Below the pieces are notes generated by a model that was not told the origin of the DNA, did not search any database, and worked only from the letters and a program-made list of their open reading frames with translations. The position numbers were made by a program, and so were the translations under genes. Shown here piece by piece: positions 1 through 8,689 of a DNA stretch of 64,000 bases. The stretch lies in assembly GCF_012641405.1 (NCBI RefSeq), contig NZ_JABAII010000008.1, positions 124,001 through 188,000 of the forward strand, read 5' to 3'. The stretch's first letter is position 1; every line of letters begins with the position of its first letter. The stretch comes from Rhizobium sp. P40RR-XXII (GTDB lineage: Bacteria; Pseudomonadota; Alphaproteobacteria; Rhizobiales; Rhizobiaceae).

Positions 1-330
1 GAGGATTTCGCCGTTCATACGAACGGCGAGCGCCTATTCGTCTGCGAAGACAAGGATGGCATGGTTGCAGGCTTTGCCGCTGTGTGGGAGCCGGACGACT
101 TCATCCATATGCTCTATATCCTGCCGGCTTTCCAGGGACGCGGTGCCGGCAAGGCCCTGCTCACCGCCCTGCCGGATTGGCCAGCGCGCCGCTATCGGCT
201 GAAGTGCCTGGTCAAAAACACGCACGCCATGACCTTCTATCGAAAAATCGGCTTCGAGATCATTGGCGACGGCGCGTCGCCCGAGGGCGACTATAAAGAG
301 ATGCGGCTTGACGGCAGCCCGTCATTTTGA
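1..330 (+). CDS. GNAT-family N-acetyltransferase, 3' part
   Basis: The reading frame is open to the left edge, so the start codon lies outside the window and only the last 109 residues are visible. They contain the acetyl-CoA phosphate-binding loop of GNAT enzymes (QGRGAGKALL, encoded near 133-162) and the usual C-terminal segment FYRKIGFE. The family transfers an acetyl group from acetyl-CoA to an amine; the substrate cannot be read from this fragment. The TGA stop at 328-330 overlaps by 9 bp the end of the convergent lapA-like gene. Confidence 0.8.
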   Translation, partial: EDFAVHTNGERLFVCEDKDGMVAGFAAVWEPDDFIHMLYILPAFQGRGAGKALLTALPDWPARRYRLKCLVKNTHAMTFYRKIGFEIIGDGASPEGDYKEMRLDGSPSF

Positions 331-654
331 CGGAAGCTGGCCGGCGATTTCTTCCGCTCGCGTGCGATGCTTGTCGGCCTCTGCCTGCCAGCGTACCGCC
401 TCCCGAGACTGGTTGCGGGCACGCTTGCGGTGTTTTCCCTGATTGAACCAGGTAACCGCTGCTCCGACGACCATGCCGAGGATCAGAGCGACAAACATCA
501 GCACGAACAGAGGAGCATTCAGCGACAGAACCTGATCGTCTGGCCTGAACGGGTTGAGAGCCAGCGTCACGGTTTGCCTGTTGGCAACGCAGAATATTAC
601 GAGGATGATGCCGAGCGGCAGCAATATCAGCAGATTGACGATCTTTTTGGCCAT
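322..654 (-). CDS. lapA: LapA-domain inner-membrane protein (DUF1049)
   Basis: A 110-residue protein with two hydrophobic helices (about residues 5-25 and 45-68) and a charged, coiled-coil-prone C-terminus rich in Arg, Glu and Lys. This is the layout of the LapA/DUF1049 family, linked in enterobacteria to lipopolysaccharide assembly. The start at 654 is supported by AAGGAG seven bases upstream. It is the last gene of a leftward set sppA-ihfB-lapA, an order common in rhizobia, with a 181-bp gap after ihfB. The role in this organism is inferred from the family only. Confidence 0.8.
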   Translation of the reverse strand: MAKKIVNLLILLPLGIILVIFCVANRQTVTLALNPFRPDDQVLSLNAPLFVLMFVALILGMVVGAAVTWFNQGKHRKRARNQSREAVRWQAEADKHRTRAEEIAGQLPSK

Positions 655-835
655 TGCGCTGCTCCTTTATCCGCAGTCATGGATGCCCACACCCATGACG
701 CCTCCAGCCGCAGAATAGAAAAGAGGCGGCTGAATTCAAGTGCCACCGCGTCGCGGCACAATCATGTCCAACGGCATTCCATCGCAAGATTTTCGGGCAC
801 GGCATTTTCGGGAGAGCTCGGCGCGATCGGGCCGA

Positions 836-1141
836 TCAGTTGTCGTCTTCGTCGTCGCCGGCGCCCGGATTCAGGCGCTCGCGCAGCTCCTTGCCAGTCT
901 TGAAGAAAGGGACCCATTTTTCCTCGACGAAAACCGTGTCGCCCGTGCGCGGGTTGCGACCGGAGCGCGAAGGCCGGTTCTTGACGGAAAAAGCGCCGAA
1001 GCCGCGAAGTTCAACCCGGTTTCCCGCGGCGAGCGCATCGGTGATCTCATCCAAGACGGCATTGACAATATTTTCGACGTCGCGGTGATAGAGATGCGGG
1101 TTGCGGGCGGCAACAATCTGCACCAGTTCCGACTTGATCAC
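836..1141 (-). CDS. ihfB: Integration host factor subunit beta
   Basis: A 101-residue HU/IHF-family DNA-binding protein. It has the family signature GRNPRTG in the DNA-binding arm (about residues 61-67) and the N-terminal MIKSELV typical of the beta subunit. With IhfA it forms a heterodimer that bends DNA sharply, helping sigma-54 promoters, replication and recombination. The C-terminus is extended by an acidic tail (GAGDDEDDN), as in other rhizobial copies. It lies 26 bp downstream of sppA on the same strand and is probably co-transcribed. Confidence 0.95.
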   Translation of the reverse strand: MIKSELVQIVAARNPHLYHRDVENIVNAVLDEITDALAAGNRVELRGFGAFSVKNRPSRSGRNPRTGDTVFVEEKWVPFFKTGKELRERLNPGAGDDEDDN

Positions 1142-1167
1142 AGCTATCCCCTTAAATCATTGATTTA

Positions 1168-2124
1168 TCAATTGGCTGCACCCTGCCAAACAGAAAGCAG
1201 GCCGTCAAGAAACAACTTATCGGTCATGATTTTCTGGAGACTCTCTCCTTTAATAAAATCATCATAACCGAGACGATTTAGCAACCAGGAAGCGGCACCC
1301 GGCCAAAAGAAGGACGAAGTTTTGTCTTCCGGCTTCCAATCGACGATCGGCAGGTCCTTCTTGACCTTGCGCGTCTCGAGATAGGCAAGAATTTCGTCTT
1401 CGCCGCCGAGCGTATCGATCAGCTTGTTCTGCAGCGCCTGCCGGCCGGTGAAGATGCTGCCGTCGGCAAGCTTCAATACGTCTTCACGCGGCAGCTTGCG
1501 ACGATCCGCCACGAGGTCCACAAACCAGCCATAGCTGTCCATGACCATGCTGCGGATCATGCTCTTGGCCTCCTCGCTTGCCGGATGAAAGGGCGACGGC
1601 TCGGCTTTCAGCGGCGCCGACTTGATTTCGTCGAGAGAAACGCCGAGCTTGTCGAACAGATCCTTGAGTTGCGGATACTGGAAGATGACGCCGATCGACC
1701 CGGTGATCGAGGTATCGCCGGCAACGATATCGTCGCCGGCGGTCGCGATCATGTAGCCGGCCGAGGCGGCAACCGTGCGAATGTCCGATACGACGGGCTT
1801 CTTGGCGGCGACGGCGCGGATCGCCTTGAAGATGCGCTCGCCGCCATAGGTGGTCCCGCCGGTCGACGAAATCGAGACGATCAGCGCCTTGACCTGGTCA
1901 TTGTCGCGGATCTTCTTCAGCCGTTCCAGGAGTTCCGGATCGTCCTGGATGAGCCCGGAAATCTTGACACGGGCTATTTGCGGACCGCGGCTGTCGGGGA
2001 GGTCTCCGGCAACGAAGCGATAGAGCGCGAAGCCGAGCCCAATAAGGAGCAAAACGGCAACAACGCGCCAAAAACCAACCTTGCGGCGCAATTGTCGCCG
2101 ATCCGCGATTGCAGAACTGTCCAT
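1168..2124 (-). CDS. sppA: Signal peptide peptidase SppA, S49 family
   Basis: About 318 residues, the short single-domain form of SppA. An N-terminal membrane anchor (about residues 22-42) precedes a ClpP-like protease domain. The likely nucleophile is the Ser of AASAGYM, with the catalytic Lys in the following segment IKSAPLK. SppA degrades signal peptides left in the inner membrane after secretion. I prefer ATG at 2124; a GTG at 2127 directly precedes it and AAGG lies a few bases upstream. It heads the leftward sppA-ihfB-lapA set and is divergent from the lpt operon. Confidence 0.92.
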   Translation of the reverse strand: MDSSAIADRRQLRRKVGFWRVVAVLLLIGLGFALYRFVAGDLPDSRGPQIARVKISGLIQDDPELLERLKKIRDNDQVKALIVSISSTGGTTYGGERIFKAIRAVAAKKPVVSDIRTVAASAGYMIATAGDDIVAGDTSITGSIGVIFQYPQLKDLFDKLGVSLDEIKSAPLKAEPSPFHPASEEAKSMIRSMVMDSYGWFVDLVADRRKLPREDVLKLADGSIFTGRQALQNKLIDTLGGEDEILAYLETRKVKKDLPIVDWKPEDKTSSFFWPGAASWLLNRLGYDDFIKGESLQKIMTDKLFLDGLLSVWQGAAN

Positions 2125-2446
2125 CACGCCTTATTTCTCCCTGCAACAAATCGAATGCACTGCCAACCGGATAATGACACCTTGAAACGGGCACAATCCT
2201 CAGAGAAAAGCGTTTCCCGTTCTCGATGTCGTCGGCGGGCGGCCGCTCTGCTGTTCATCAGATAGGACATTGCCCGACCTGATGAAACGGGCCAACGGGA
2301 TATTTTTCTGCCGAAATTCGTCGGCTGCGGGAAAAAATCCATATTGGCAAGCCAGTGCAATAATGCGAAACGATCCGATGGGCTTTTTAGCGCAGCCTCG
2401 CATAGCGTGAATGCGGTTCCCGGATCAAAAAAGACGGACCTGTTGC
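2125..2446. other. Intergenic region between sppA and lptC
   Basis: About 320 bp between two divergent operons, with no open frame that looks coding. The one visible structure is an imperfect inverted repeat at 2298-2340: GGATATTTTTC on the left, GAAAAAATCC on the right, with an inner CCGA/TCGG stem. Promoters for both directions should lie here, but I cannot place them with confidence. Confidence 0.5.
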
Positions 2447-3133
2447 ATGCTCAATACGATCGAGACCCCCGGCGAGGCAATCCGCCCGGTGCCGGAACGG
2501 AATGTGTATAAGGACGCAATCTTCCACTCTGCGCGCGTGAAGCGGCTGAGGGTATTGCTGCCGCTTGCCGCCCTCATCGTCTCGCTCATCTTCATCACCG
2601 TCTCGTTGATCCGCGCTTATTTGCCGGCGGACATACAGATCGAGGGTGCCAGGATCGAGGACGGCAAGGTGGTCATGGAGCGTCCCGCCATCGCCGGCCG
2701 CAACAAGGACGGCATCAATTATTCCCTGCTCGCGGAGAAAGCGCTGCAGGATATCAAGAACCCGAACATGATCACGCTCAAGACCATCAAGGCATCCATG
2801 CCGGTCAATACCGACGTGATCGCCCACGTGACGGCCCAGAGCGCGGATTTCGATCGCCAGGCCGACACGCTGAAGCTGACGGAGCCCTTCGTCGTCCAGA
2901 TGGACAATGGCCTGCGCGCGGAGTTCAAGACCGCGTTCCTCGATGTCAAGAAGGGCGACCTGTCCAGCCAGGATCAGGTTGCAATCCAGCGAGGCGGCAT
3001 GTCGGTTGTTGCGCGTTCGCTCAAGATGACGGATAAGGGGAGCGTAATCGAATTCGACGGACAGGTTCAGATGCATATCGAACCGTCCGCACTCCACAAT
3101 TCAGCTAGCGAACAGAAGCCGGGCGGTTCATGA
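2447..3133 (+). CDS. lptC: LPS export periplasmic/inner-membrane protein LptC
   Basis: A protein of about 228 residues with one N-terminal transmembrane helix (about residues 37-58, LPLAALIVSLIFITVSLI) followed by a periplasmic beta-jellyroll domain. LptC hands lipopolysaccharide from the LptB2FG extractor to LptA. I chose ATG 2447 because the N-terminus MLNTIETPGEAI looks natural; an upstream in-frame ATG at 2411 adds 12 residues. The gene overlaps lptA by four bases (ATGA), showing translational coupling. It opens the operon lptC-lptA-lptB-rpoN-hpf-ptsN. Confidence 0.9.
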   Translation: MLNTIETPGEAIRPVPERNVYKDAIFHSARVKRLRVLLPLAALIVSLIFITVSLIRAYLPADIQIEGARIEDGKVVMERPAIAGRNKDGINYSLLAEKALQDIKNPNMITLKTIKASMPVNTDVIAHVTAQSADFDRQADTLKLTEPFVVQMDNGLRAEFKTAFLDVKKGDLSSQDQVAIQRGGMSVVARSLKMTDKGSVIEFDGQVQMHIEPSALHNSASEQKPGGS

Positions 3134-3783
3134 TAAAGTATTGGCCAAACTCAATTTTCAACTCCGGCCTGCGCAAAGCGGGCCTTCTTGGCGCTTTCAG
3201 CGCGCTCGCCTTCTTCGCAGCAGCAGAGGCAGGTGCGCAGTCGACGACCAGCTCCATGCCGGGCCTTGCCCTTTCCAGCGATCAGCCGATCCAGATCGAA
3301 AGCGACAAGCTGGAAATCCACGACCAGGAAAGCCAGGCCGTGTTCACCGGCAACGTCAAGGTCGTTCAGGGCACCACGACCATGCAGGCTGGCAAGATGA
3401 CGGTCTTCTACAAGAAGAAGCAGCCGACAGATGCCAAGCAGGCTGACAATCCCGTCGCCAAGGTCGCCAAGGAGCAGAACCAGTCGCTGGTGTCAGGCGA
3501 TGCCAACATCGACCATATTCTGGTCACCGACAAGGTTTACCTCGTTTCCGGCACGCAGACGGCAACGGCGGAGGACGGCTCCTTCGACATGGCCAACCAG
3601 CTTGCTATCCTCAAGGGCAAGAAAGTGGTTTTGACCGACGGCCCGAACGTTTTCACCGGCTGCCAGCTCACCGTGCACATGGCGACGGGCGAAGCACAGC
3701 TGGATTCCTGCGGAGGCCGCGTTCAGATCCAGCTCGATCCGAAGTCGCAGCAAGTGCAGCAGCAGCAACAAAAGAAAAATTGA
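3130..3783 (+). CDS. lptA: LPS export periplasmic bridge protein LptA
   Basis: A 217-residue exported protein. A long basic start and hydrophobic helix end at AEAGAQS (about residue 36), and an OstA/LptA beta-jellyroll domain follows. The Gln-rich tail (QQVQQQQQKKN) is a low-complexity extension. LptA polymerises head to tail to form the periplasmic bridge that carries lipopolysaccharide to the LptD/LptE translocon. The start overlaps the lptC stop, and lptB follows 13 bp later. Confidence 0.92.
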   Translation: MIKYWPNSIFNSGLRKAGLLGAFSALAFFAAAEAGAQSTTSSMPGLALSSDQPIQIESDKLEIHDQESQAVFTGNVKVVQGTTTMQAGKMTVFYKKKQPTDAKQADNPVAKVAKEQNQSLVSGDANIDHILVTDKVYLVSGTQTATAEDGSFDMANQLAILKGKKVVLTDGPNVFTGCQLTVHMATGEAQLDSCGGRVQIQLDPKSQQVQQQQQKKN

Positions 3784-3796
3784 TACCGGCCCTCCC

Positions 3797-4609
3797 GTGA
3801 CCACATCGACCACTTCCACTTTGCCCGGCGTGCCCGGGCCGTCTTCCGCGGCATCGGGCGCACCGGCCGCGGACAAAGCACGCTATAAGGGCACCCTGAT
3901 AGCGCGCGGCCTCACCAAAACCTACGGTAGGCGGCGCGTCGTCAATGGCGTTTCGCTGGTGGTACGGCGCGGCGAAGCCGTTGGCCTGCTCGGGCCGAAC
4001 GGCGCTGGCAAGACGACCTGTTTCTACATGATCACCGGTCTGGTGCCGGTCGATGAGGGTACGATCGAGATCGACGGCAACAATGTCACGTCGATGCCGA
4101 TGTACCGCCGCGCGCGGCTCGGCGTTGGCTACCTGCCGCAGGAAGCTTCGATCTTTCGCGGCCTGACGGTGGAGCAAAACATCCGCGCCGTGCTCGAGGT
4201 CCATGAAAAGGACAAGACGAAGCGGGAGCGCAAGATCGACGAACTGCTGGAGGAATTCCACATTCGCAATCTGCGCACGGTGCCGGCGATCGCGCTTTCG
4301 GGCGGTGAGCGGCGGCGACTGGAAATTGCCCGCGCATTGGCGACCGATCCAACCTTCATGCTCCTCGACGAGCCTTTCGCCGGCGTCGACCCGATTTCGG
4401 TCGCCGACATCCAAAACCTGGTGCACCACCTGACGGCGCGCGGCATCGGCGTGTTGATCACTGACCACAATGTCCGCGAAACGCTCGGCCTGATAGACCG
4501 CGCCTATATCATCCATGCGGGTGAGGTGCTGACACACGGCAGGGCGAACGACATCGTCAGCAATCCTGAAGTACGCAAGCTTTATCTTGGTGATAATTTC
4601 AGCCTCTGA
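3797..4609 (+). CDS. lptB: LPS export ABC transporter ATP-binding protein LptB
   Basis: A 270-residue ABC ATPase with Walker A GPNGAGKTT (66-74), signature LSGGE (167-171), Walker B FMLLDEP (187-193) and a switch histidine in LITDHN. LptB powers extraction of lipopolysaccharide from the inner membrane with LptF and LptG. It has about 30 extra Ser/Ala/Pro-rich N-terminal residues compared with the usual 240-residue form. The start used is GTG 3797, 13 bp after lptA; a later internal start would give the shorter form. A perfect hairpin wraps the stop codon. Confidence 0.94.
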   Translation: MTTSTTSTLPGVPGPSSAASGAPAADKARYKGTLIARGLTKTYGRRRVVNGVSLVVRRGEAVGLLGPNGAGKTTCFYMITGLVPVDEGTIEIDGNNVTSMPMYRRARLGVGYLPQEASIFRGLTVEQNIRAVLEVHEKDKTKRERKIDELLEEFHIRNLRTVPAIALSGGERRRLEIARALATDPTFMLLDEPFAGVDPISVADIQNLVHHLTARGIGVLITDHNVRETLGLIDRAYIIHAGEVLTHGRANDIVSNPEVRKLYLGDNFSL

Positions 4610-4621
4610 TAGGCTGAAATT
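4595..4621 (+). terminator. Perfect 11-bp hairpin over the lptB stop codon
   Basis: AATTTCAGCCT (4595-4605) pairs perfectly with AGGCTGAAATT (4611-4621) around a 5-base loop that contains the TGA stop (4607-4609). No long T-run follows, so it may protect a 3' end or slow polymerase rather than act as a classical terminator. It separates lptB from rpoN. Confidence 0.6.
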
Positions 4622-4804
4622 CAATTCCTTCACGCACTAATATTACCGGGCGCCGGCGCGCCCCGTAAATTTACTTTCGCTTCACAGTTCCACTTGACCA
4701 AATCCCATAAAAAAGCAATTTTTGGGCCAGTTGGAATTTCGCGAAGATTTTATTAATCGAAGACGCGGAATCCCGAGGAGTTCAAGGGGAGTCCCGCGTC
4801 CGCC

Positions 4805-6364
4805 ATGGCATTATCGGCCAATCTTTTCCTGCGCCAAAGCCAGAGCCTGGTGATGACTCCGCAACTGATGCAATCCATTCAGTTGCTGCAGATGACCCAT
4901 TTCGAGCTGAGCCAGTTCATCGCCCAGGAGGTCGAGAAAAATCCGCTGCTGGAATTTGCGTCAAATGACGAAGATCTGGGCAGCAACGGCGAACGCGAAC
5001 CCAAGGACGATCCTTTCGAAGCCCAGGAAGAACCGCGCGGAGAAGATGGCTTCGAAGGCGGTGCCGGCGACCTTGCGAGCGACTGGTACGAAAACGACAA
5101 TACAGGCAACGCCAAGCGGCTGAGCGACGAACTCGATACCAATTTCAACGATGTCTTTCCGGATGATGGCCCGCCGCAGCGCGCCGATGCGCCGGAGCTG
5201 CTGAGCCAGTGGAAATCCATGCCTGGTGGCGAGGCCGGCGAAAGCTACGACCTCGACGACTTCGTCGCCGGCCAGGTGTCGTTGCGCGATCATCTCAACG
5301 AACAGATCCCCTTTTCGCTGCCCGCCGTGGGCGACCGGCTGATCGCCCAGCATCTCGTCGACCAGCTTGACGACGCCGGCTACCTCCGCGCCGATCTCGG
5401 GGAAACGGCGGGGCGCTTCGGCGCTACCCCGAAAGATGTGGAGCGCGTGCTGGAGGCCCTGCAGCAACTCGATCCGCCCGGCGTCTTCGCCCGCTCTCTC
5501 AGCGAATGCCTGGCAATCCAGCTCCGGCAGAAGGATCGCTTCGACCCGGCGATGGAACGCCTCGTCCAGAACCTGGAACTGCTCGCGAGGCGCGATTTTG
5601 CTTCGATGAAACGGCTCTGCGGCGTCGATGAGGAAGACCTGCTCGACATGATGGCGGAAATCCGCCAGCTGAACCCCAAGCCCGGCAGCTGCTTCGAGAC
5701 CGACATATCCGAGGCGATCATGCCCGATATCGTCGTGCGCTCTTCGGCCGACGGCAGCTGGCTGGTGGAGCTCAACCCCGATGCGCTGCCGCGCGTGCTG
5801 GTGAACCAATCCTACTTCGCCTGCGTTTCCAAGACCGGGCAGGATCACGCCTTCCTGTCGGAATGCCTGCAGAATGCCAACTGGCTGACCCGCAGCCTCG
5901 ACCAGCGCGCCAAGACGATCATGAAGGTGGCAAGCGAGATCGTGCGGCAGCAGGACGCATTCCTCTTGCACGGCGTCGATCATCTGAGGCCGCTCAACCT
6001 GAAGACCGTAGCCGACGCCATCAAGATGCACGAGTCTACGGTCAGCCGCGTGACCTCTAACAAGTACATGCTGACGCCGCGCGGGCTGTTCGAGCTCAAA
6101 TATTTCTTCACGGTTTCGATCAGCGCCGTCGAGGGCGGCGACAGCCATTCCGCCGAAGCCGTGCGCCACAAGATCCGCCTGATGATCACGAACGAGAGCC
6201 CGGATGCGGTGCTGTCCGACGACGATATCGTCGATACGCTGAAGAAGGGCGGGATAGAGCTTGCTCGCCGCACGGTTGCAAAGTACCGGGAGGCCATGAA
6301 CATCCCCTCCTCCGTTCAACGACGCCGGGAGAAGCGGGCACTGGCCAAAGTTTCCGGTTTCTGA
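4805..6364 (+). CDS. rpoN: RNA polymerase sigma-54 factor
   Basis: A 519-residue sigma-54. Region I is Gln/Leu-rich (SLVMTPQLMQSIQLLQ, about residues 14-29) and contacts the AAA+ activator. An acidic linker covers roughly 55-130, a core-binding domain follows, and the RpoN box ARRTVAKYREAM sits at 487-498 for recognition of the -24 element. Sigma-54 directs nitrogen-regulated and other activator-dependent genes. The neighbours hpf and ptsN downstream are the classical rpoN-locus companions. The 195-bp gap after lptB, with its hairpin, suggests rpoN has its own promoter. Confidence 0.97.
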   Translation: MALSANLFLRQSQSLVMTPQLMQSIQLLQMTHFELSQFIAQEVEKNPLLEFASNDEDLGSNGEREPKDDPFEAQEEPRGEDGFEGGAGDLASDWYENDNTGNAKRLSDELDTNFNDVFPDDGPPQRADAPELLSQWKSMPGGEAGESYDLDDFVAGQVSLRDHLNEQIPFSLPAVGDRLIAQHLVDQLDDAGYLRADLGETAGRFGATPKDVERVLEALQQLDPPGVFARSLSECLAIQLRQKDRFDPAMERLVQNLELLARRDFASMKRLCGVDEEDLLDMMAEIRQLNPKPGSCFETDISEAIMPDIVVRSSADGSWLVELNPDALPRVLVNQSYFACVSKTGQDHAFLSECLQNANWLTRSLDQRAKTIMKVASEIVRQQDAFLLHGVDHLRPLNLKTVADAIKMHESTVSRVTSNKYMLTPRGLFELKYFFTVSISAVEGGDSHSAEAVRHKIRLMITNESPDAVLSDDDIVDTLKKGGIELARRTVAKYREAMNIPSSVQRRREKRALAKVSGF

Positions 6365-6613
6365 CGACCGCCGACCGTCAACCACAGGATGCATATCTCC
6401 TAACAGTCCGTTAAGATGCAGTTGACTTTCGCATGCGGCGGGGCTAGAAGCCCGCCGCAATCGCTGCAGGACAGCAGACCATGAAACTTATCCCCACCAT
6501 CCCAAAGGCGGTCGATATACGCAATTTGCCTTTGACTGCGTGAAGTGCTTGGATGAGCTTGAGGCTTGGCGTAAACTGGTACGCGCAATAACCACTACAA
6601 GAAGGGAAACTCC
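6365..6613 (+). other. Intergenic region between rpoN and hpf
   Basis: About 250 bp without a convincing gene. A 20-codon frame (6481-6543) starts with ATG but has no clear ribosome-binding site and I see no support for it. A promoter for hpf/ptsN is expected here; I could not identify a reliable sigma-70 or sigma-54 site. Confidence 0.4.
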
Positions 6614-7189
6614 ATGAGTGTGCGTGTCTCCGGTAAACATATGGAAATTGGTGACTCCTTCCGGCAGCGGATCGAGGACCAGATCGGTATGGCCGTGACC
6701 AAATACTTCGACGGGGGGTATTCGGGTCAGGTAACTGTACATAAGTCCAGTTCGCGCTTTGCGGCCGATTGCAAGCTTCATCTCGATAGCGGGGTCGTGC
6801 TGCATGCTGCCGGTGAAGCTATGGACCCGCAGCTTGCTTTCGATGCAGCGTCCGAGCGCATCGAGAAGCGCCTGCGCCGCTACAAACGCAAACTCAAGGA
6901 CCATCAGGCCGGCAATCATGTCAACGGACAGGCGGAAGTCGCCTATACCGTCATGGATGGCGTTCCGGATGACGACGAGGAGATTGCTGCCGATTTCGCG
7001 CCGGCGATCGTCGCAGAGAGCACGAAGCAATTGAAGACCATGTCGGTGGCGACTGCCGTGATGGCACTCGACATGACCGACGAGCCGCTGCTGCTTTTCC
7101 GCAGCCCCGGCAACGAACACTTGAACATCGTCTACCGCCGACAGGACGGTAACATTGGCTGGATCGACGCCGCCAATATTAAAGGCTGA
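6614..7189 (+). CDS. hpf: Ribosome hibernation promoting factor, long form
   Basis: A 191-residue long-form HPF. The N-terminal S30AE domain (about residues 1-105) binds the small subunit in the mRNA/tRNA channel. The C-terminal dimerisation domain (about 130-188; PLLLFRSP, IVYRRQDGNIGWID) joins two ribosomes into inactive 100S particles. Start ATG 6614 follows AAGGGAAACTCC. The position between rpoN and ptsN is conserved across many proteobacteria and links ribosome hibernation to nutrient status. Confidence 0.93.
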   Translation: MSVRVSGKHMEIGDSFRQRIEDQIGMAVTKYFDGGYSGQVTVHKSSSRFAADCKLHLDSGVVLHAAGEAMDPQLAFDAASERIEKRLRRYKRKLKDHQAGNHVNGQAEVAYTVMDGVPDDDEEIAADFAPAIVAESTKQLKTMSVATAVMALDMTDEPLLLFRSPGNEHLNIVYRRQDGNIGWIDAANIKG

Positions 7190-7277
7190 GAATAGAAGAT
7201 AAGCGGCGGCTGCGCATCATCGCAGCTGGCCGCCGCTTGCCCGTCATCGGCTCTCGGCGACACGAAGGATAAAGAGA

Positions 7278-7742
7278 ATGGCATTGGCAGATTTGCTACA
7301 GCAAGATGCGATCATCCCCGCCTTGAAGGCAAATTCCAAAAAACAACTGCTTCAGGAGCTGGCCGCCAAAGCCTCCAAGCTGACCGGATTGCCGGAGCGC
7401 GAAATTTTCGACGTTGTGCTGCAGCGCGAGCGCCTGGGCTCCACCGGAGTCGGCAACGGCATCGCCATTCCGCATGGCAAGCTTGCCAGCATCAAGTCCA
7501 TCGCCGGCATTTTCGCGCGCCTTGAGGCGCCTGTCGATTTCGAGGCTCTGGACGACCAGCCCGTCGATCTCGTCTTTTTGCTGCTTGCGCCGGAAGGCGC
7601 AGGTGCAGACCACCTGAAGGCGTTGTCGCGCATTGCCCGCGTTCTGCGGGACCAGGATCTCGTCGCGAAGCTCCGCGCCACCGAATCCGCCTCAGCCATC
7701 TACGCCTTCCTCAACGAGGAGCAGGCGTCCAACGCCGCGTGA
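7278..7742 (+). CDS. ptsN: PTS IIA-like nitrogen-regulatory protein PtsN
   Basis: A 154-residue EIIA-Ntr with the phospho-acceptor His66 in the motif GIAIPHGKL. It takes phosphate from the PtsP-NPr chain and, in rhizobia, signals nitrogen and carbon state to potassium transport and other targets rather than importing sugar. It is the last gene of the rpoN operon. A strong 14-bp hairpin terminator follows 33 bp after the stop, between ptsN and the convergent grpE. Confidence 0.96.
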   Translation: MALADLLQQDAIIPALKANSKKQLLQELAAKASKLTGLPEREIFDVVLQRERLGSTGVGNGIAIPHGKLASIKSIAGIFARLEAPVDFEALDDQPVDLVFLLLAPEGAGADHLKALSRIARVLRDQDLVAKLRATESASAIYAFLNEEQASNAA

Positions 7743-7774
7743 CGCCCTGCGTCGCATCGGACCAAGGCCAAAAT

Positions 7775-7809
7775 AAGAGCCGGATGATCTGACATCATCC
7801 GGCTCTTTT
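7775..7809. terminator. Bidirectional terminator between ptsN and grpE
   Basis: AAGAGCCGGATGAT (7775-7788) pairs perfectly with ATCATCCGGCTCTT (7794-7807) around loop CTGAC. TTTT follows on the plus strand and TTATTTT on the minus strand, so it can serve both convergent genes. Confidence 0.9.
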
Positions 7810-7820
7810 CATTTGCCAGT

Positions 7821-7845
7821 GCCTGAAAAGAATCAGGCGTCTTTT
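7821..7845 (+). terminator. Second hairpin at the grpE 3' end
   Basis: GCCTGA (7821-7826) and TCAGGC (7833-7838) form a 6-bp stem with loop AAAGAA, followed by GTCTTTTT. It overlaps the grpE stop codon and may be a backup terminator for ptsN transcription. Confidence 0.4.
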
Positions 7846-8474
7846 TCATCCAGCGGACTGTTGGCGCCCTGCTCGGCATTTTCCACGATCTTCGGGCCAC
7901 CCTTGGCGACGCCGACCATGGCCGGGCGCAGAACGCGGTCGCCGATGGCGAAACCGGCCTGCACGACCTGAACGACGGTGTTGTTCGGTACCTCGGGATT
8001 GGGCACTTCGAACATTGCCTGGTGGAAATTGGGGTCGAACTTCTGCCCGACCGGCTCCAGCTGGCGCACGCCATGGCGCTCGAGAGCAGAGAGCATGGAA
8101 CGCTCGGTCATCTCAACACCTTCGATCAGCGTCTGCAGGCCGGCATCACCGCCGGCGCGTGCTTCAGCCGGAATGGCATCCAGCGTACGGCGCAGATTGT
8201 CCGCCACCGAAAGCATGTCGCGGGCGAAGCTTGCCACGGAATAGGACTTTGCATCCTTTACATCGCGCTCGGTGCGGCGACGCAGGTTGTCCATCTCGGC
8301 AGCGAGGCGCAGATAGCGATCACGCAGTTCGCCGTTCTCGGCCTTCAGCAGCTCAACCGGATCCGGCTGAGACGGCTCGGCCGCATCAACGGCTTCGGCT
8401 GCGTCCTGCGCGAAATCCGCTGACGTGTCGGCCGCCGTGGCGTCAGGTCCGGTTTTTGTTGTTTCGTCGGTCAT
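7833..8474 (-). CDS. grpE: Nucleotide exchange factor GrpE
   Basis: A 213-residue GrpE. A disordered Thr/Ala/Asp-rich N-terminus (about 1-45) precedes a long coiled coil (about 45-110) and the C-terminal beta domain with the conserved segment NFHQAMFEVP. GrpE releases ADP from DnaK during chaperone cycling. GGAGACC lies just upstream of the start. hrcA is on the same strand 700 bp upstream, but a GFA-family gene on the opposite strand lies between them. Confidence 0.96.
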   Translation of the reverse strand: MTDETTKTGPDATAADTSADFAQDAAEAVDAAEPSQPDPVELLKAENGELRDRYLRLAAEMDNLRRRTERDVKDAKSYSVASFARDMLSVADNLRRTLDAIPAEARAGGDAGLQTLIEGVEMTERSMLSALERHGVRQLEPVGQKFDPNFHQAMFEVPNPEVPNNTVVQVVQAGFAIGDRVLRPAMVGVAKGGPKIVENAEQGANSPLDEKDA

Positions 8475-8689
8475 GACGGTCTCCGAATTGCTTGGTCTTT
8501 GGATGTGCCCGATATCGAGGTTTGGCCGGAAAAAATCAAGGCTTTGTCGAGAAGAACAGCCAATTCGCAGCTATGTGTCGACAGCAATGTGCTCCCCCGC
8601 CCCTGAATGCCGTTCGAGACATCGACTGTTCAGCCCTCCTCCCCGGTGGTATGTTGAAACGCAGCTGAGCACAGCGTGGGGTGAGATCA

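Noticed and set aside
4961..6460. Long open frame antisense to rpoN
   Set aside because: High-GC codon bias opens antisense frames. rpoN on the other strand has all sigma-54 motifs and this frame has no recognisable domain.
6481..6543. 20-codon ORF upstream of hpf
   Set aside because: No clear ribosome-binding site, terminator or structure supports it, unlike the 24-codon ORF at 41410.
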